From an uncultured Chloroflexota bacterium (lineage in GTDB: Bacteria; Chloroflexota; Anaerolineae; Aggregatilineales; Phototrophicaceae), in assembly GCA_937974245.1 (NCBI GenBank), contig CALJKV010000037.1:62001-126000 (forward strand): DNA of 64,000 bases, given 5' to 3'. Of the stretch, positions 1 through 8,585 are shown piece by piece (positions within the stretch are counted from its first letter, which is position 1; the number at the start of each line of letters is the position of its first letter). The position numbers and the translations under genes are program-made. A model generated the notes under the pieces. That model did no database searches, was not told where the DNA came from, and saw nothing but the letters and a program-made list of their open reading frames with translations.

Positions 1-66
1 ACGCTCCCCGCCGAGGACATCCAGGCGCTCATCGTGTATCTCCTGAGCCTGCCGGCGACTCCGTAG
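1..66 (+). CDS. C-terminal end of a cytochrome c-like protein (partial)
   Basis: The first 21 codons are open in frame 1 and end in TAG at 64-66. The residues (LPAEDIQALIVYLLSL) match the last helix of class I cytochrome c domains and resemble the equivalent end of the di-haem cytochrome at 11144-12202 (MTNEQIQAIIAYIRTL). The haem motif lies upstream of the window, so this rests on one helix only. A strong hairpin follows the stop codon. Confidence 0.5.
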   Translation, partial: TLPAEDIQALIVYLLSLPATP

Positions 67-97
67 CTCCTCGTTGGAATTTTCAAAACAGCCTGGC

Positions 98-126
98 ACA
101 GGGAAGCGTCTATGATGCTTCCCTGT
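98..126 (+). terminator. Hairpin after the cytochrome c stop codon
   Basis: A perfect 10-bp inverted repeat (ACAGGGAAGC at 98-107, GCTTCCCTGT at 117-126) with a 9-nt loop starts 31 nt after the stop codon. It is followed by AGGTTT rather than a long U tract, so it is a probable rather than textbook terminator. Confidence 0.5.
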
Positions 127-165
127 AGGTTTCCGGCATACGATCTCCCCAAGTTCCAAATCTCT

Positions 166-240
166 GCTGAATCAAAAACAGCCAACCACTAACCCGGTTG
201 GCTATTTCGCGCACACTTTTATGCTTTTGGGCGCGGAGGG
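166..240. repeat. Direct repeat copy 1: tRNA-Val 3'-end and terminator remnant (att-like)
   Basis: Positions 166-211 match 13483-13528 with one mismatch in 46 bp. After a diverged AT-rich spacer, GGGCGCGGAGGG at 229-240 matches 13551-13562, the last 12 nt of the tRNA-Val gene read in reverse. Beyond 240 the match stops. The shared 46 bp hold the inverted repeat AGCCAACC...GGTTGGCT which, read on the minus strand, is a hairpin followed by GTTTTTGATT, i.e. the tRNA terminator. A copy of a tRNA 3' end far from the intact tRNA, in the same orientation, is the usual footprint of site-specific integration. Confidence 0.7.
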
Positions 241-328
241 ACTAACGGACACCCTAATGTAACACTTAGCATCAGGCTATTATGCCATGTTCCAAAAATT
301 AAGGGAAAAAAGCGATATGAACAACATG

Positions 329-352
329 CCCGGCCTAAGAACCGGGTTTTTT
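329..352 (+). terminator. Rho-independent terminator-like hairpin
   Basis: CCCGG (329-333) and CCGGG (342-346) form a short GC stem followed by six T residues. No gene ends directly upstream on this strand. Apart from the att-like repeat and the two hairpins described here, 67-575 holds nothing I can support; the small open frames there look random. Confidence 0.45.
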
Positions 353-575
353 GTTACTATGGTATTGTGTCGCTTAGTCCTTTTGACATTCTCACTACAC
401 CCTTGCGATAAACAAGAACCGATGAAAAACCAGACGCGGCATGAGTGCAAGCTAAGTGCCCCATCCGGCAAGTCTTTTAACAACGGACGCAGGGAAATGC
501 ACGTTGGCCCTCCCATGCAAAGAATTCCAAAGATTTACAGGATGAAGCACTAAGCCGTAAGAGGGTAAATGCTCC

Positions 576-1079
576 CTACTTGGGAATTTCAATCATCGCG
601 CCTTCGGGGGCATCTATAGAAATGACTTGTCGCTTGTGAATTGCGGCAATAATCAACCGTTTCGGGACATAGGGCAACGGGTCTTTATCGTCACCGCCTA
701 CAAGATTAGTATTATTGACTGCAAATGAGTACCTGCCGTCTTTTACAAACCCCAACAGCACTCCTGTAACGTCTCTCCACGTATCGTTCGCGCCATAGAA
801 CCCACCGAGTATACACAAATCTCCCCGGCTGACTGTCGTTTCAAGCGATGTTGCCCTCGGTTGCTCTGTCTTAACGGAGATAGATCGTCTACCTATCAAC
901 ACCCCCAACAGAACGCAAGAACCGATCAAGACAAGCATTAACCCGATTTCGGGATGTCCAGTTAAAAAGGCAGTTACGGCGAGTATCAATGCAATCACCA
1001 CTCCAAGTAAAGTTTTTGCAACTGCACCTGCCACTTCATCAACAAATTTACTTGCTACCTTTTGAACGAAAGTTGCCAT
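576..1079 (-). CDS. Two-TM membrane protein with a C-terminal DUF3395/DNAJC11-like domain
   Basis: 167 aa. An amphipathic N-terminal segment is followed by two hydrophobic helices (about residues 22-40 and 45-63) and a soluble C-terminal domain. The pattern YGANDTWRDVT, then a GR-x-S/F-V strand, NNxNL, and VPKRLIIA resembles the small beta domain at the end of DNAJC11-like (DUF3395) proteins, recalled from the family and not searched. Function is unknown; a membrane-tethered binding domain is a reasonable guess. The gene is divergent from the TIR-membrane gene at 1433 and, like it, visibly more AT-rich than the nos genes, which suggests separate origin. Confidence 0.6.
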   Translation of the reverse strand: MATFVQKVASKFVDEVAGAVAKTLLGVVIALILAVTAFLTGHPEIGLMLVLIGSCVLLGVLIGRRSISVKTEQPRATSLETTVSRGDLCILGGFYGANDTWRDVTGVLLGFVKDGRYSFAVNNTNLVGGDDKDPLPYVPKRLIIAAIHKRQVISIDAPEGAMIEIPK

Positions 1080-1432
1080 AGCTACGTCCCTAGTGCAAAT
1101 TGTATGAGGTAATTATCTTACAAATTAAGTCTAGCCGCTACACTCTAGGGATTTTTTGAACCCCTTGAGGTGTAACGTCAGTGCGGTGCATTCTGCTAGC
1201 ATCAAGGGGGTTTTAAGCCAAAGACATCCAAAACAAAAAGACATCAATTGAAAACCAATAGATGTCTCAGCAATCGCCCCTGGAGGGCTACAACATAACG
1301 CGCAGACCAACAGCGTATTTTTAACGTACCGCCAACGAAGATAACCCGAACTAGGAAAAGGAAAAACCCCGGCAAAATCATTGATAATCAGTATAATTTA
1401 AGAGATCGTGAATATAAGATCAGGAAGACAGA
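1080..1432. other. Intergenic region with two inverted repeats
   Basis: This divergent intergenic stretch contains a long hairpin (AACCCCTTGA at 1159-1168 against TCAAGGGGG at 1202-1210, followed by TTTT) and a second inverted repeat (AGACATC at 1239-1245, GATGTCT at 1261-1267). The first could end transcription on either strand. The AT-rich segment just before 1433 (TTGATAATCAGTATAATTTAAG) includes TATAAT and probably holds the promoter of the TIR gene. No gene is seen. Confidence 0.4.
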
Positions 1433-2437
1433 ATGGCGCGGATTTTTATCAGTTACAGACGTGATGACAGTATGGCTGACGCATTCCTAATCTACGAAAG
1501 GCTAAGAGAAGCTTTTGGGGAAGAAGTATTCTGGGATATTCAAAGTCTCGGAGCGGGTGTCAAGTTTATTTCCGAGATAATTGATGCTGTAAATCAAATT
1601 GATGCAATGGTTGTCGTAATTGGCAAACAGTGGCTTTCCATAACTGATACAAACGGTAGACCCAGGCTCGAAGATCCGAAGGACATTTTAAGAACGGAAA
1701 TTGCTACCGCTCTGGCACGAGATGTGCTAGTAATCCCATTGCTTGTAGGAGGAGCAACGCTTCCTTCAAAATCGGATTTACCAGAAAATCTAAAAACCTT
1801 AACAGACCATAATGCTTTAGCAATAAACTATAGTAGCTTTGACCACGATATTTCACGTGTTATACGGTCTATCGAGCAACAACTCAACGTAAGTAAGGCG
1901 CTCAACCTTACACAAGAAGCGATTCGCCCAAAACCCAAGCAGATACCTTTCATACCTTCGGAAGTCGAGTTAGCCTCATTTTTTGGATTTTCACTAGAGG
2001 AGTTAGAGCTTAATAGAAAGGGGAAGCTAAGTAATTCGCAGATTGCCTACCTAACGACTACTTATCGCACCAACCTCAAGGCCTCCCTAAAAGTAATTGG
2101 AGGTAGCGGCCTTTTGCTTATCCCCTTCCTGATAATACAGTCAAGTACAAACACGATAGGCGTTCTGTCGCTGTTCTTTGGTGGTCTTGGTTTAGTAATT
2201 GGAACTATAATATTATTTTCGTCCACAATTGGCCTAAAGACCAGTCCTTCCGTTGCGGCAGCGGTAGGTATTTTAGGATACTACAGTAACGGTAAATCAA
2301 TCAGTATAGGCAAAAAACAATTCACCGCACGGCGGCAATTGCTTCGCACCCCAAACAGCCCACCTGCCGGGCTGGTTTATTTCGTGTATCATGCAAACGG
2401 AACAATAATGAGTGTTGATGTGGCAAAGTATACCTGA
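1433..2437 (+). CDS. TIR-domain membrane protein
   Basis: 334 aa, ATG preceded by AGGAAG. Residues 1-150 form a bacterial TIR domain: FISYRRDD at the start, D-x-Q-S-L-G-A-G, VVVIGKQW, and a Glu at 89 (RTEIATAL) in the position of the catalytic Glu of NAD-cleaving TIRs. Residues 160-210 are a linker; about 213-268 hold two membrane helices; a small C-terminal domain follows. Bacterial TIRs act either as NADases or cyclic-ADPR-type signal makers in defence, or as adaptors; which applies here is unknown. The coding sequence is AT-richer than the nos genes next door, in keeping with horizontal acquisition. Confidence 0.8.
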   Translation: MARIFISYRRDDSMADAFLIYERLREAFGEEVFWDIQSLGAGVKFISEIIDAVNQIDAMVVVIGKQWLSITDTNGRPRLEDPKDILRTEIATALARDVLVIPLLVGGATLPSKSDLPENLKTLTDHNALAINYSSFDHDISRVIRSIEQQLNVSKALNLTQEAIRPKPKQIPFIPSEVELASFFGFSLEELELNRKGKLSNSQIAYLTTTYRTNLKASLKVIGGSGLLLIPFLIIQSSTNTIGVLSLFFGGLGLVIGTIILFSSTIGLKTSPSVAAAVGILGYYSNGKSISIGKKQFTARRQLLRTPNSPPAGLVYFVYHANGTIMSVDVAKYT

Positions 2438-2681
2438 ACATTTGGCCGCACCTGGATATGTCTTGCCAGCGCGGCATATACTGCCTGCATCAAGGTGTTT
2501 TTGGGGCAATCGCAGAAGCCCTTCAACGATGAAATCATTAAGGCACTAACTGCCAAATGCGTGACGCCCCACATCCCAAATCTACCCTGCCAGCAGTCCC
2601 TGCGCGATTGCTCTGGCAAGAGTGGCGGATATTTTGTTATACTGATTTATAATCAGGTTTCCTGGATGATGGGTTAGGAAA

Positions 2682-3377
2682 ATGACGGCGGATCGCTTCG
2701 CATTACAGGCGGATGACCTGCGAGAAATACCCGCATTTCACAAACTGCCTGATGAACAAATCCATAGTCTGGCTTCTGTGATGGTTCGACGCCAGTACAC
2801 GCCCGGGCAGATCATCTTCTTAGAAGGCGATCACGCCGGTTCCCTGTGGTTTGTCTTCCAGGGGCGCGTCAAGATCATCAAACAATCTCTGAACGGGCGG
2901 ATTCAAGGCTTATGTCTGATGGATCGGGGCAAGTGCTTTGGGAGCTGCCCCCTGTTTGACATGGAGAAAAACCCGGCAACCGCCCAGGCACTCGATCAGG
3001 TTACCCTCTTCATCCTGCCGGAAGATGCCTTGCAGCAGTTAACCGAGCGCGACCCTCAACTTGTCCGGGCGCTGATGTCCATCTACAGCCAGCGGTTGGA
3101 ACACCTGTCGCGGGTAAGTGAGGTGTTGGGGTCATGGACTGTCGCAGATCGCATCAATGATTGTCTGCTCACCTATGCCAACCGCAGTAAACAGCAAACC
3201 ACTGTCGAACTAACCCACGAAAAACTCGCCGCGTTATCCGGTACGGTGCGGGAAGTGGTTACGAGGCATCTCAGGTTGCTGGAAACAGAGGGGATTGTTC
3301 GGAATGAGAGCGGGCGCATCATCATTCTGAAACCCGCCGGGCTGACACCTCCCTGTTCCTGCGAGGATCATTCGTAA
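2682..3377 (+). CDS. Crp/Fnr-family transcriptional regulator (first)
   Basis: 231 aa. An N-terminal cyclic-nucleotide-binding-type beta-roll (about 15-130), a dimerisation helix, and a C-terminal winged HTH (about 165-220) with the family pattern LTHEKLAALSGTVREVVTRHLRLLE. It lacks the N-terminal Cys cluster of iron-sulphur Fnr; Cys occurs at GSCPLF and in a C-x-C near the C terminus. Placement before a second Crp-type regulator and nosZ suggests control of N2O respiration by a nitrogen oxide or low oxygen, as for DNR/NnrR proteins. This is inference. An inverted repeat CTGAT-N5-ATCAG overlaps the promoter region just upstream (2642-2656). Confidence 0.85.
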   Translation: MTADRFALQADDLREIPAFHKLPDEQIHSLASVMVRRQYTPGQIIFLEGDHAGSLWFVFQGRVKIIKQSLNGRIQGLCLMDRGKCFGSCPLFDMEKNPATAQALDQVTLFILPEDALQQLTERDPQLVRALMSIYSQRLEHLSRVSEVLGSWTVADRINDCLLTYANRSKQQTTVELTHEKLAALSGTVREVVTRHLRLLETEGIVRNESGRIIILKPAGLTPPCSCEDHS

Positions 3378-3386
3378 TCTGTCGGG

Positions 3387-3402
3387 CGTGATTTAGATCA
3401 CA
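3387..3402. promoter_or_regulatory. Crp/Fnr-type operator upstream of the second regulator
   Basis: CGTGA-TTTAGA-TCACA matches the TGTGA-N6-TCACA Crp/DNR consensus except for one base. Downstream are TTGAAA (3413-3418) and TATAGT (3435-3440) with a 16-bp spacer, a plausible sigma-70 promoter. A closely similar site precedes nosZ, so the two genes may be co-regulated. Confidence 0.65.
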
Positions 3403-3462
3403 TCCGTCTGTATTGAAATCCTCTATGCTAACCGTATAGTGATCTATGAAAATGGTAGAATC

Positions 3463-4155
3463 ATGATGGTCAGCAAAGAGTTATTATCCCAAAATCAACT
3501 GTTTGCGACGCTCAACGGGCGGATAAAGAATGCGCTTGTAGAAAAGGCTATTCTGGCAGAGTATCCCGCCAGGCTTGATCTTTTCCAGCAAGGTGGCGCA
3601 CCCAGCCCCTTATATATTCTCCTGTCCGGGCGGGTGAAGTTGTATCGCCAATCCAAAGACAAATGTCAGATTCTGGCGCTGCCCATCACGGGTGACTGCC
3701 TGGGCGCGGAATCGCTGCCAACTGGTGCGCCCGGCCCGTACTCTGCCACAACGCTTACCCCGATAAAAGCCATTGTTTTAATGCCCGATGATCTGCAAGA
3801 ACTGCTCGATGACCACCCGGATTTCCAGGAAATATTCCTCAAGCTGATTACGGATCGGCTCAAACAATTCGTCACACTCGTACATGATCTCGCCTTTCGG
3901 GATGTCACGTCGCGGTTGGCTATGGTCTTGCTCACGCGTGCCGAAACCGAAGGCCTGCCACATCACGAAGGCATCATTTTTGACAGGTTGTTATCGCAGC
4001 AGGAATATGCCGACCTGGTTGGGACTGCCCGCGAAGTCATCTACCGAACTTTCAAGCGATTCGAAGACAGTGGCGTGATCCGCGCCGATCGCCTGACTAT
4101 TATTATCCGTGACCACGACGCACTACACGCCATCGCTTTTCACGAATCCCATTAA
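3463..4155 (+). CDS. Crp/Fnr-family transcriptional regulator (second)
   Basis: About 230 aa from ATG 3463 (ATG 3466 is also possible, and a GTG at 3439 would add eight residues but overlaps the -10 box). Beta-roll sensor domain followed by a C-terminal winged HTH with LLSQQEYADLVGTAREVIYRTFKRFEDSGVI, a clear Crp-family recognition helix. The protein is divergent from the first regulator, so the pair is not a recent duplicate. With a Crp/DNR-type palindrome 60 bp upstream of its own start and another before nosZ, it is the best candidate for direct activator of the nos operon. Confidence 0.85.
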   Translation: MMVSKELLSQNQLFATLNGRIKNALVEKAILAEYPARLDLFQQGGAPSPLYILLSGRVKLYRQSKDKCQILALPITGDCLGAESLPTGAPGPYSATTLTPIKAIVLMPDDLQELLDDHPDFQEIFLKLITDRLKQFVTLVHDLAFRDVTSRLAMVLLTRAETEGLPHHEGIIFDRLLSQQEYADLVGTAREVIYRTFKRFEDSGVIRADRLTIIIRDHDALHAIAFHESH

Positions 4156-4185
4156 CCCTCAGCATCGCCAAAACCTTCCATAGCA

Positions 4186-4201
4186 TGTGACTTGAATCAC
4201 A
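4186..4201. promoter_or_regulatory. Crp/Fnr/DNR-type operator of nosZ
   Basis: TGTGACTTGAATCACA has two perfect 5-bp half sites separated by 6 bp. An AT-rich -10-like sequence (GATAAA, about 4226-4231) lies downstream, so the palindrome would centre near -44, close to the class II activator position. Followed by a 65-nt leader and a GGGAG ribosome-binding site. Confidence 0.7.
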
Positions 4202-4302
4202 TTCCACTGATCACATCTCCCGCATGATAAAAGTACAAATGCGCTGCACAAACCAGAACAGCAGGAGTATTTGATTATTTAGTCAGGGAGACAGACCCAA
4301 AA

Positions 4303-6297
4303 ATGATGGTACGACGATTATCCTCAAGAGTGTTATTGATCGGGCTGGTCATTGCGGCTGCAATGATATTAGCAGTTGTCATTGCGCCGAAAGCGATGAC
4401 GAGCGCCCAGGGCAGCAGCACAGACTGGCAGACTATTGCCAATTCGCGCGGCTTAACCGAAGCTGATCTTCGCGCGGCTGTGATGACTTATACCCCCAGC
4501 GGCACCATAGATGAATACGTGATGTTCGCTTCAGGCGGTCACAGCGGGCAAATGTTCGTCATCGGCATGCCCTCCATGCGCCTGATCCGCACCATTGCGG
4601 TCTTCACGCCAGAACCCTGGCAGGGATACGGTTTTGGGGCGGGCGAGGAAGTGCTGGCCGGCGGTGACATCAATGGGCGACAGGTCCGCTGGGCCGATAC
4701 CCACCACCCCGCCCTGAGCGAAACCAACGGGGAATACGATGGGCAGTGGGTATTCATCAACGACAAGGCCAATGGGCGTGTCGCGGTGATTGACCTGCGC
4801 GATTTCGAGACCAAGCAGATCGTCAACAATCCGTTGTTTCTCAACGATCACGGCGGGACGTTTGTGACGCCGAATACCGATTACATCATTGAAGGCGGTC
4901 AGTATGCACAGCCGCTGGGAAGCACGTTCGCGCCGCTTTCGGATTATGAAAGTGCCTATCGCGGCATGATTACCTTCTGGAAGTTCGACCGTGAAGCCGG
5001 GCGCATTGATATGAGCCAGTCATTCGCTATCGAATTACCCCCCTACTGGCAAGACCTGTGTGATGCGGGCAAGCTGGTTTCTGATGGCTGGGTGTTCTGC
5101 AATTCGATCAATACCGAACTGGCAACCGGCGGTATTGAATCCGGCAATCCGCCCTTTGAAGCTGGTGTGAGCCGGAATACCACCGACTTCATGCACATCA
5201 TCAACCTGAATGCCGCTGTGGAGGTCTATAAATCCGGCGCAACTGTTGAAATCGCCGGAATGCAGGTCATTCCGCTGGAAACCGCGATTGAGAACAATCT
5301 ACTCTACTTCACACCAGAACCGCGCAGCCCGCATGGCGTAGATATCGCGCCAGGGGGTGATTTCATCGTTGTTTCCGGCAAACTTGATCCGCATGTGACG
5401 GTTTACAGCTTCCAGAAAATCATGGATGCGATTGCCGCCGGCACGACGGAAACCGACCAGTATGGGGTGCCGATTCTGCCTTATGAAAGTGTCCTGGAAG
5501 CACAGGTCGAAGTCGGGCTTGGCCCGCTGCATACCCAATTTGGGCCGGACGGTTACGCCTATACCAGCCTGTTCCTGGACAGCGCAGTAGCGCGTTGGAG
5601 CATTGGGGCAGAAGGGTATCGCCCGCAGGATGGCTGGTCGCTCATCAGCAAAATTCCAGTTCAATACAACGTCGGCCATATCGCCGCTGCCGAAGGGGAT
5701 ACCGTATCACCGGATGGCAATTACCTGGTCTCGCTCAACAAGTGGTCAGTAGATCGTTTCCTGAACACCGGGCCGCTACTGCCGCAGAATTTCCAGTTGA
5801 TTGACATCAGCCAGGAAGGCGACCAGATGCAGCTTCTTTATGATATGCCGATCACCGCAGGTGAACCGCACTATGCCCAGATCATCCGTGCCGACAAGCT
5901 CCATGCCTGGGAAGTTTATCCCGAAGTCGGCTGGAATCCGCTCACCCAGTCGGTTGACCCCAACGCTGTCGCGCAAGGCACGGAAGGTGTGACACGTGAC
6001 GGTAATAACGTAACGGTGCGGATGACCGCTGTTCGCAGCCACTTCACCCCGGAACACGTCGAAATTCAGGCCGGCGATCACGTAACCTGGACAATCACCA
6101 ACGTGGAACGGGCGCGTGACGCAACACACGGCTTCTCAATTCCTTTGTACAGCATCAACCTGAGTATCGAACCGGGCGAATCCATCACCTTTGAATTCGA
6201 TGCTACCGAACCTGGTGTCTTTAGCTGGTACTGCACTGAGTTCTGCTCAGCGCTCCACCTGGAGATGATGGGGTATCTGACCATCCAGCCTCAGTAG
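4303..6297 (+). CDS. nosZ: Nitrous-oxide reductase, clade II type
   Basis: 664 aa. Reduces N2O to N2 in the periplasmic/exterior space using CuZ and CuA centres. An N-terminal hydrophobic signal (about 1-36) precedes a seven-bladed propeller with CuZ-type His motifs: SGGHSGQ, DTHHPALSETNG, NDHGG, SPHGVD, GPLHTQF, VGHIAA and EPHY. The C-terminal cupredoxin domain carries the CuA motif C644-x3-C648-x3-H652-x2-M655, with a further His in DATHGF. No obvious FLK-type Tat box accompanies the RR at residues 4-5, and the sequence style fits clade II (Sec-exported) NosZ. Full length. Controlled, by inference, by the Crp-type site upstream. A hairpin separates it from the downstream nos genes. Confidence 0.96.
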   Translation: MMVRRLSSRVLLIGLVIAAAMILAVVIAPKAMTSAQGSSTDWQTIANSRGLTEADLRAAVMTYTPSGTIDEYVMFASGGHSGQMFVIGMPSMRLIRTIAVFTPEPWQGYGFGAGEEVLAGGDINGRQVRWADTHHPALSETNGEYDGQWVFINDKANGRVAVIDLRDFETKQIVNNPLFLNDHGGTFVTPNTDYIIEGGQYAQPLGSTFAPLSDYESAYRGMITFWKFDREAGRIDMSQSFAIELPPYWQDLCDAGKLVSDGWVFCNSINTELATGGIESGNPPFEAGVSRNTTDFMHIINLNAAVEVYKSGATVEIAGMQVIPLETAIENNLLYFTPEPRSPHGVDIAPGGDFIVVSGKLDPHVTVYSFQKIMDAIAAGTTETDQYGVPILPYESVLEAQVEVGLGPLHTQFGPDGYAYTSLFLDSAVARWSIGAEGYRPQDGWSLISKIPVQYNVGHIAAAEGDTVSPDGNYLVSLNKWSVDRFLNTGPLLPQNFQLIDISQEGDQMQLLYDMPITAGEPHYAQIIRADKLHAWEVYPEVGWNPLTQSVDPNAVAQGTEGVTRDGNNVTVRMTAVRSHFTPEHVEIQAGDHVTWTITNVERARDATHGFSIPLYSINLSIEPGESITFEFDATEPGVFSWYCTEFCSALHLEMMGYLTIQPQ

Positions 6298-6312
6298 TTC
6301 CCATAACACAGT

Positions 6313-6339
6313 CTGGGGTGGGTGAACGACCCACCCCAG
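6313..6339 (+). terminator. Strong hairpin between nosZ and the rest of the cluster
   Basis: Perfect 11-bp stem (CTGGGGTGGGT / ACCCACCCCAG) with a 5-nt loop 15 nt after the nosZ stop. The following sequence is TTCTGAACTT, not a pure U tract, so it could be a partial terminator or 3'-end stabiliser that leaves nosZ mRNA more abundant than the maturation genes. Confidence 0.6.
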
Positions 6340-6427
6340 TTCTGAACTTATGACAGTTTAAGCAAAGATTTATCTGAAAACCGGGAATACCGGCGGATAA
6401 ACCTGAAGTCCTAAAGGATTACAAGGA

Positions 6428-7102
6428 ATGGCAGTTCAAAGCATGAGCCAGACACAATCAAACCCAGAAACCAGACGATCGGAAAGAGCAAATACACGCC
6501 TTTACAGGTGGATTCCCGCCGGCCTGCTGTTAGCTGCTGCTGTCTTGCTGGCTGCTTCAATCGCATTCCCGTACTGGGGGCTGGTACTGGAAGCGCCACA
6601 GTATCCGGGTGGATTGGAGATGCGAGTCTTCGTCAACTATATGACCGGAGACGAAGACCCCCAGTTGGATGAAGTGCGCGAAATCGACGGGCTTAACCAT
6701 TACATCGGTATGCAATCGCTGTATAAAGCTGCAGCCTTTGAGCGCTCCATTGCACTGCCCAGCGTGATCCTGATGGTGATCCTGCTGGGGGTCGTTGCGT
6801 TTGTTCCTCGCCGTTGGGTATGGCTTTTAGCCCTGCCAGCGGTTGCCTTCCCCTTTATATTCCTGGCTGATCTGGCCTTCTGGATGAACAATTACGGTCA
6901 GAACCTCGATCCGTATGCACCCCTCTCCAGCGCAATTCAGCCGTTTACCCCGCCCATCCTGGGTGAAGGCATTATCGGCCAGTTCAAAACCGTCGCCTAT
7001 GTGAATGCGGGTTGGTATCTGGCCGTTGGCGCGGCGGCACTCGTTCTGGTTGCCCTGCTTATTCGCTTGGTAACCCGAACAACCTCGGCAAAGGAGTCTT
7101 AA
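6428..7102 (+). CDS. Nos-cluster integral membrane protein (nosB position)
   Basis: 224 aa, ATG with AAAGGA 9 nt upstream (ATG 6443 is an alternative). About four hydrophobic segments: residues 31-50, 113-131, 135-155 and 195-217. Between the first and second is a loop with YPGGLEMRVFVNYMTGD and EIDGLNHYIGM. The gene directly after nosZ in clade II clusters often encodes a membrane protein called NosB, but this protein is shorter than the ones I know, so I give no symbol. The stop codon is 2 nt before nosD, so the two are co-translated. Its conserved loop makes a role in NosZ assembly or electron transfer plausible. Confidence 0.7.
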   Translation: MAVQSMSQTQSNPETRRSERANTRLYRWIPAGLLLAAAVLLAASIAFPYWGLVLEAPQYPGGLEMRVFVNYMTGDEDPQLDEVREIDGLNHYIGMQSLYKAAAFERSIALPSVILMVILLGVVAFVPRRWVWLLALPAVAFPFIFLADLAFWMNNYGQNLDPYAPLSSAIQPFTPPILGEGIIGQFKTVAYVNAGWYLAVGAAALVLVALLIRLVTRTTSAKES

Positions 7103-7104
7103 CC

Positions 7105-8583
7105 GTGAATACCGACCGGGCTACTCGGGTGATCTGCCGTTGGCTGCTGGTATGGATTTGCCTGGGTGGGTCATTTACCGCAATGGCACAGGATGACACC
7201 CATCAAGTGTTTATCGTGTCGCCAGACAGCACCTATACGACCATAGAAGCGGCACTGGCTGTCGCACAAGCGGGCGACACCATTGAGGTACACGGCGGCC
7301 AGTATGCAGCACCATTACTGATTGAGAAAAGCGTCTCACTGATCGGCCTGGATAGCCCGATTATTGACGGTCACGGTAATGGTAGTCTGGTCATCATCAC
7401 GGCGCCGGATGTCCGGTTCGAGAGTTTTGTGGTGCGGAATTCGGGTGTGAATGTCAATCATGAAGATACCGGGATCGTCGTTCAGGCATCGCGTGTAACT
7501 GTCGCCAACAATATTGTTGAAGATGTTCTGTTCGGCATCTATTTTGCCGACGCCAGTGAAGGCACAGCCCAGGGTAATACCGTCCGCTGCGTGGATCGTG
7601 AACTGGGCGTGCGGGGTGACGGTATCCGTGTCTGGTTCAGCAGCAATGTCGTCATCTCAGGAAATACCGTCACGACCTGCCGTGATACGCTCATCTGGTA
7701 CGCCCAGCATGTCACAATTATCAACAACGTAATTCAGAACAGCCGCTACGGGCTGCACTTCATGTACAGCAGCGACGCGGACATTGAGGGCAACACATTT
7801 GAGGGCAACTCTGTAGGCAGTTACCTCATGTATTCCCAGCGGCTTACCATGACCCAGAACCACATGCTGTCCAATCGCGGGCCAAGCGGCTATGGTATCG
7901 CCTTGAAGGACATGGACTATGTGACCCTGCAAGACAACCTGCTGATCGGCAACCGGGCTGGACTGTACCTCGATAACTCCCCTGCGCTTTACAACATCAC
8001 CAACACCGTCAGTGGGAACTTCTTCGCTTATAACGACATCGGCATCGCGGCGCTGCCATCAACCGCCCGCAATATATTCCAGGGCAATACATTTCTCGAA
8101 AATCATCAGCAGATCAGTGTCCAGGGACGCGGCAATCTGTTGGGTAACACCTGGCAGCAGGACGGCATCGGCAATTATTGGAGCGACTACGTCGGTTACG
8201 ATGGTAACCACGATGGTCAGGGCGATATGCCCTATCGTTCGGAAAAACTGTTTGAAAGCCTGACCGACAATGAACCGGTTCTCCGCATATTTTCCTTTAG
8301 CCCGGTTACACAGGCGATTGACTTTGCCGCCGCCGCATTCCCGTCTCTCCGCCCCGACCCAAAGGTCATTGATGAAGCGCCCTTGATGCACTACACCCTT
8401 CCAACCGGTCTCGCTGCTGCTCCCCAGGGTATATCACTGGAGTTCCTCTTCATCACACTCGGTTTGCTCGGTTCAGGGGCAGCGCTGTGGGCATTTGCCA
8501 TGCACGGGACATTCCACCGGAACAGGAGCGGGGCGCTGCCGGTAAAAACCATTCCATCCAGCCTACCAGTAGGGACAGAATAA
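7105..8583 (+). CDS. nosD: NosD, periplasmic copper-delivery/maturation factor
   Basis: 492 aa from GTG 7105, chosen because AAGGAG lies 8 nt upstream and a signal peptide follows immediately (cleavage near AMAQ, residue 29). The body is a right-handed parallel beta-helix with repeated N-x-I/V/F-x-x-N rungs (NNIVED, GNTVRC, GNTVTT, NNVIQN, GNTFEG). It is the carbohydrate-binding/CASH-type fold of NosD, which with NosF and NosY forms the ABC machine for CuZ assembly. A hydrophobic segment (about 450-470) near the C terminus may anchor it. A longer frame from 7012 overlaps the upstream gene and lacks a ribosome-binding site. Confidence 0.93.
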   Translation: MNTDRATRVICRWLLVWICLGGSFTAMAQDDTHQVFIVSPDSTYTTIEAALAVAQAGDTIEVHGGQYAAPLLIEKSVSLIGLDSPIIDGHGNGSLVIITAPDVRFESFVVRNSGVNVNHEDTGIVVQASRVTVANNIVEDVLFGIYFADASEGTAQGNTVRCVDRELGVRGDGIRVWFSSNVVISGNTVTTCRDTLIWYAQHVTIINNVIQNSRYGLHFMYSSDADIEGNTFEGNSVGSYLMYSQRLTMTQNHMLSNRGPSGYGIALKDMDYVTLQDNLLIGNRAGLYLDNSPALYNITNTVSGNFFAYNDIGIAALPSTARNIFQGNTFLENHQQISVQGRGNLLGNTWQQDGIGNYWSDYVGYDGNHDGQGDMPYRSEKLFESLTDNEPVLRIFSFSPVTQAIDFAAAAFPSLRPDPKVIDEAPLMHYTLPTGLAAAPQGISLEFLFITLGLLGSGAALWAFAMHGTFHRNRSGALPVKTIPSSLPVGTE

Positions 8584-8585
8584 GT

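Noticed and set aside
287..553. Small open frame (88 codons) on the plus strand and an opposite one at 280-516
   Set aside because: They overlap each other and a terminator hairpin, have no ribosome-binding site, and show no recognisable sequence.
2642..2656. CTGAT-TTATA-ATCAG as an Fnr box for the first regulator
   Set aside because: The spacer is 5 bp rather than the 4 bp of TTGAT-N4-ATCAA, and it overlaps a likely -10 region (TATAAT); left as a note in that gene's entry.
2438..2681. Small open frames between the TIR gene and the first regulator
   Set aside because: They are short, overlap one another on both strands and lack ribosome-binding sites; nothing else is seen there besides the regulator's promoter.
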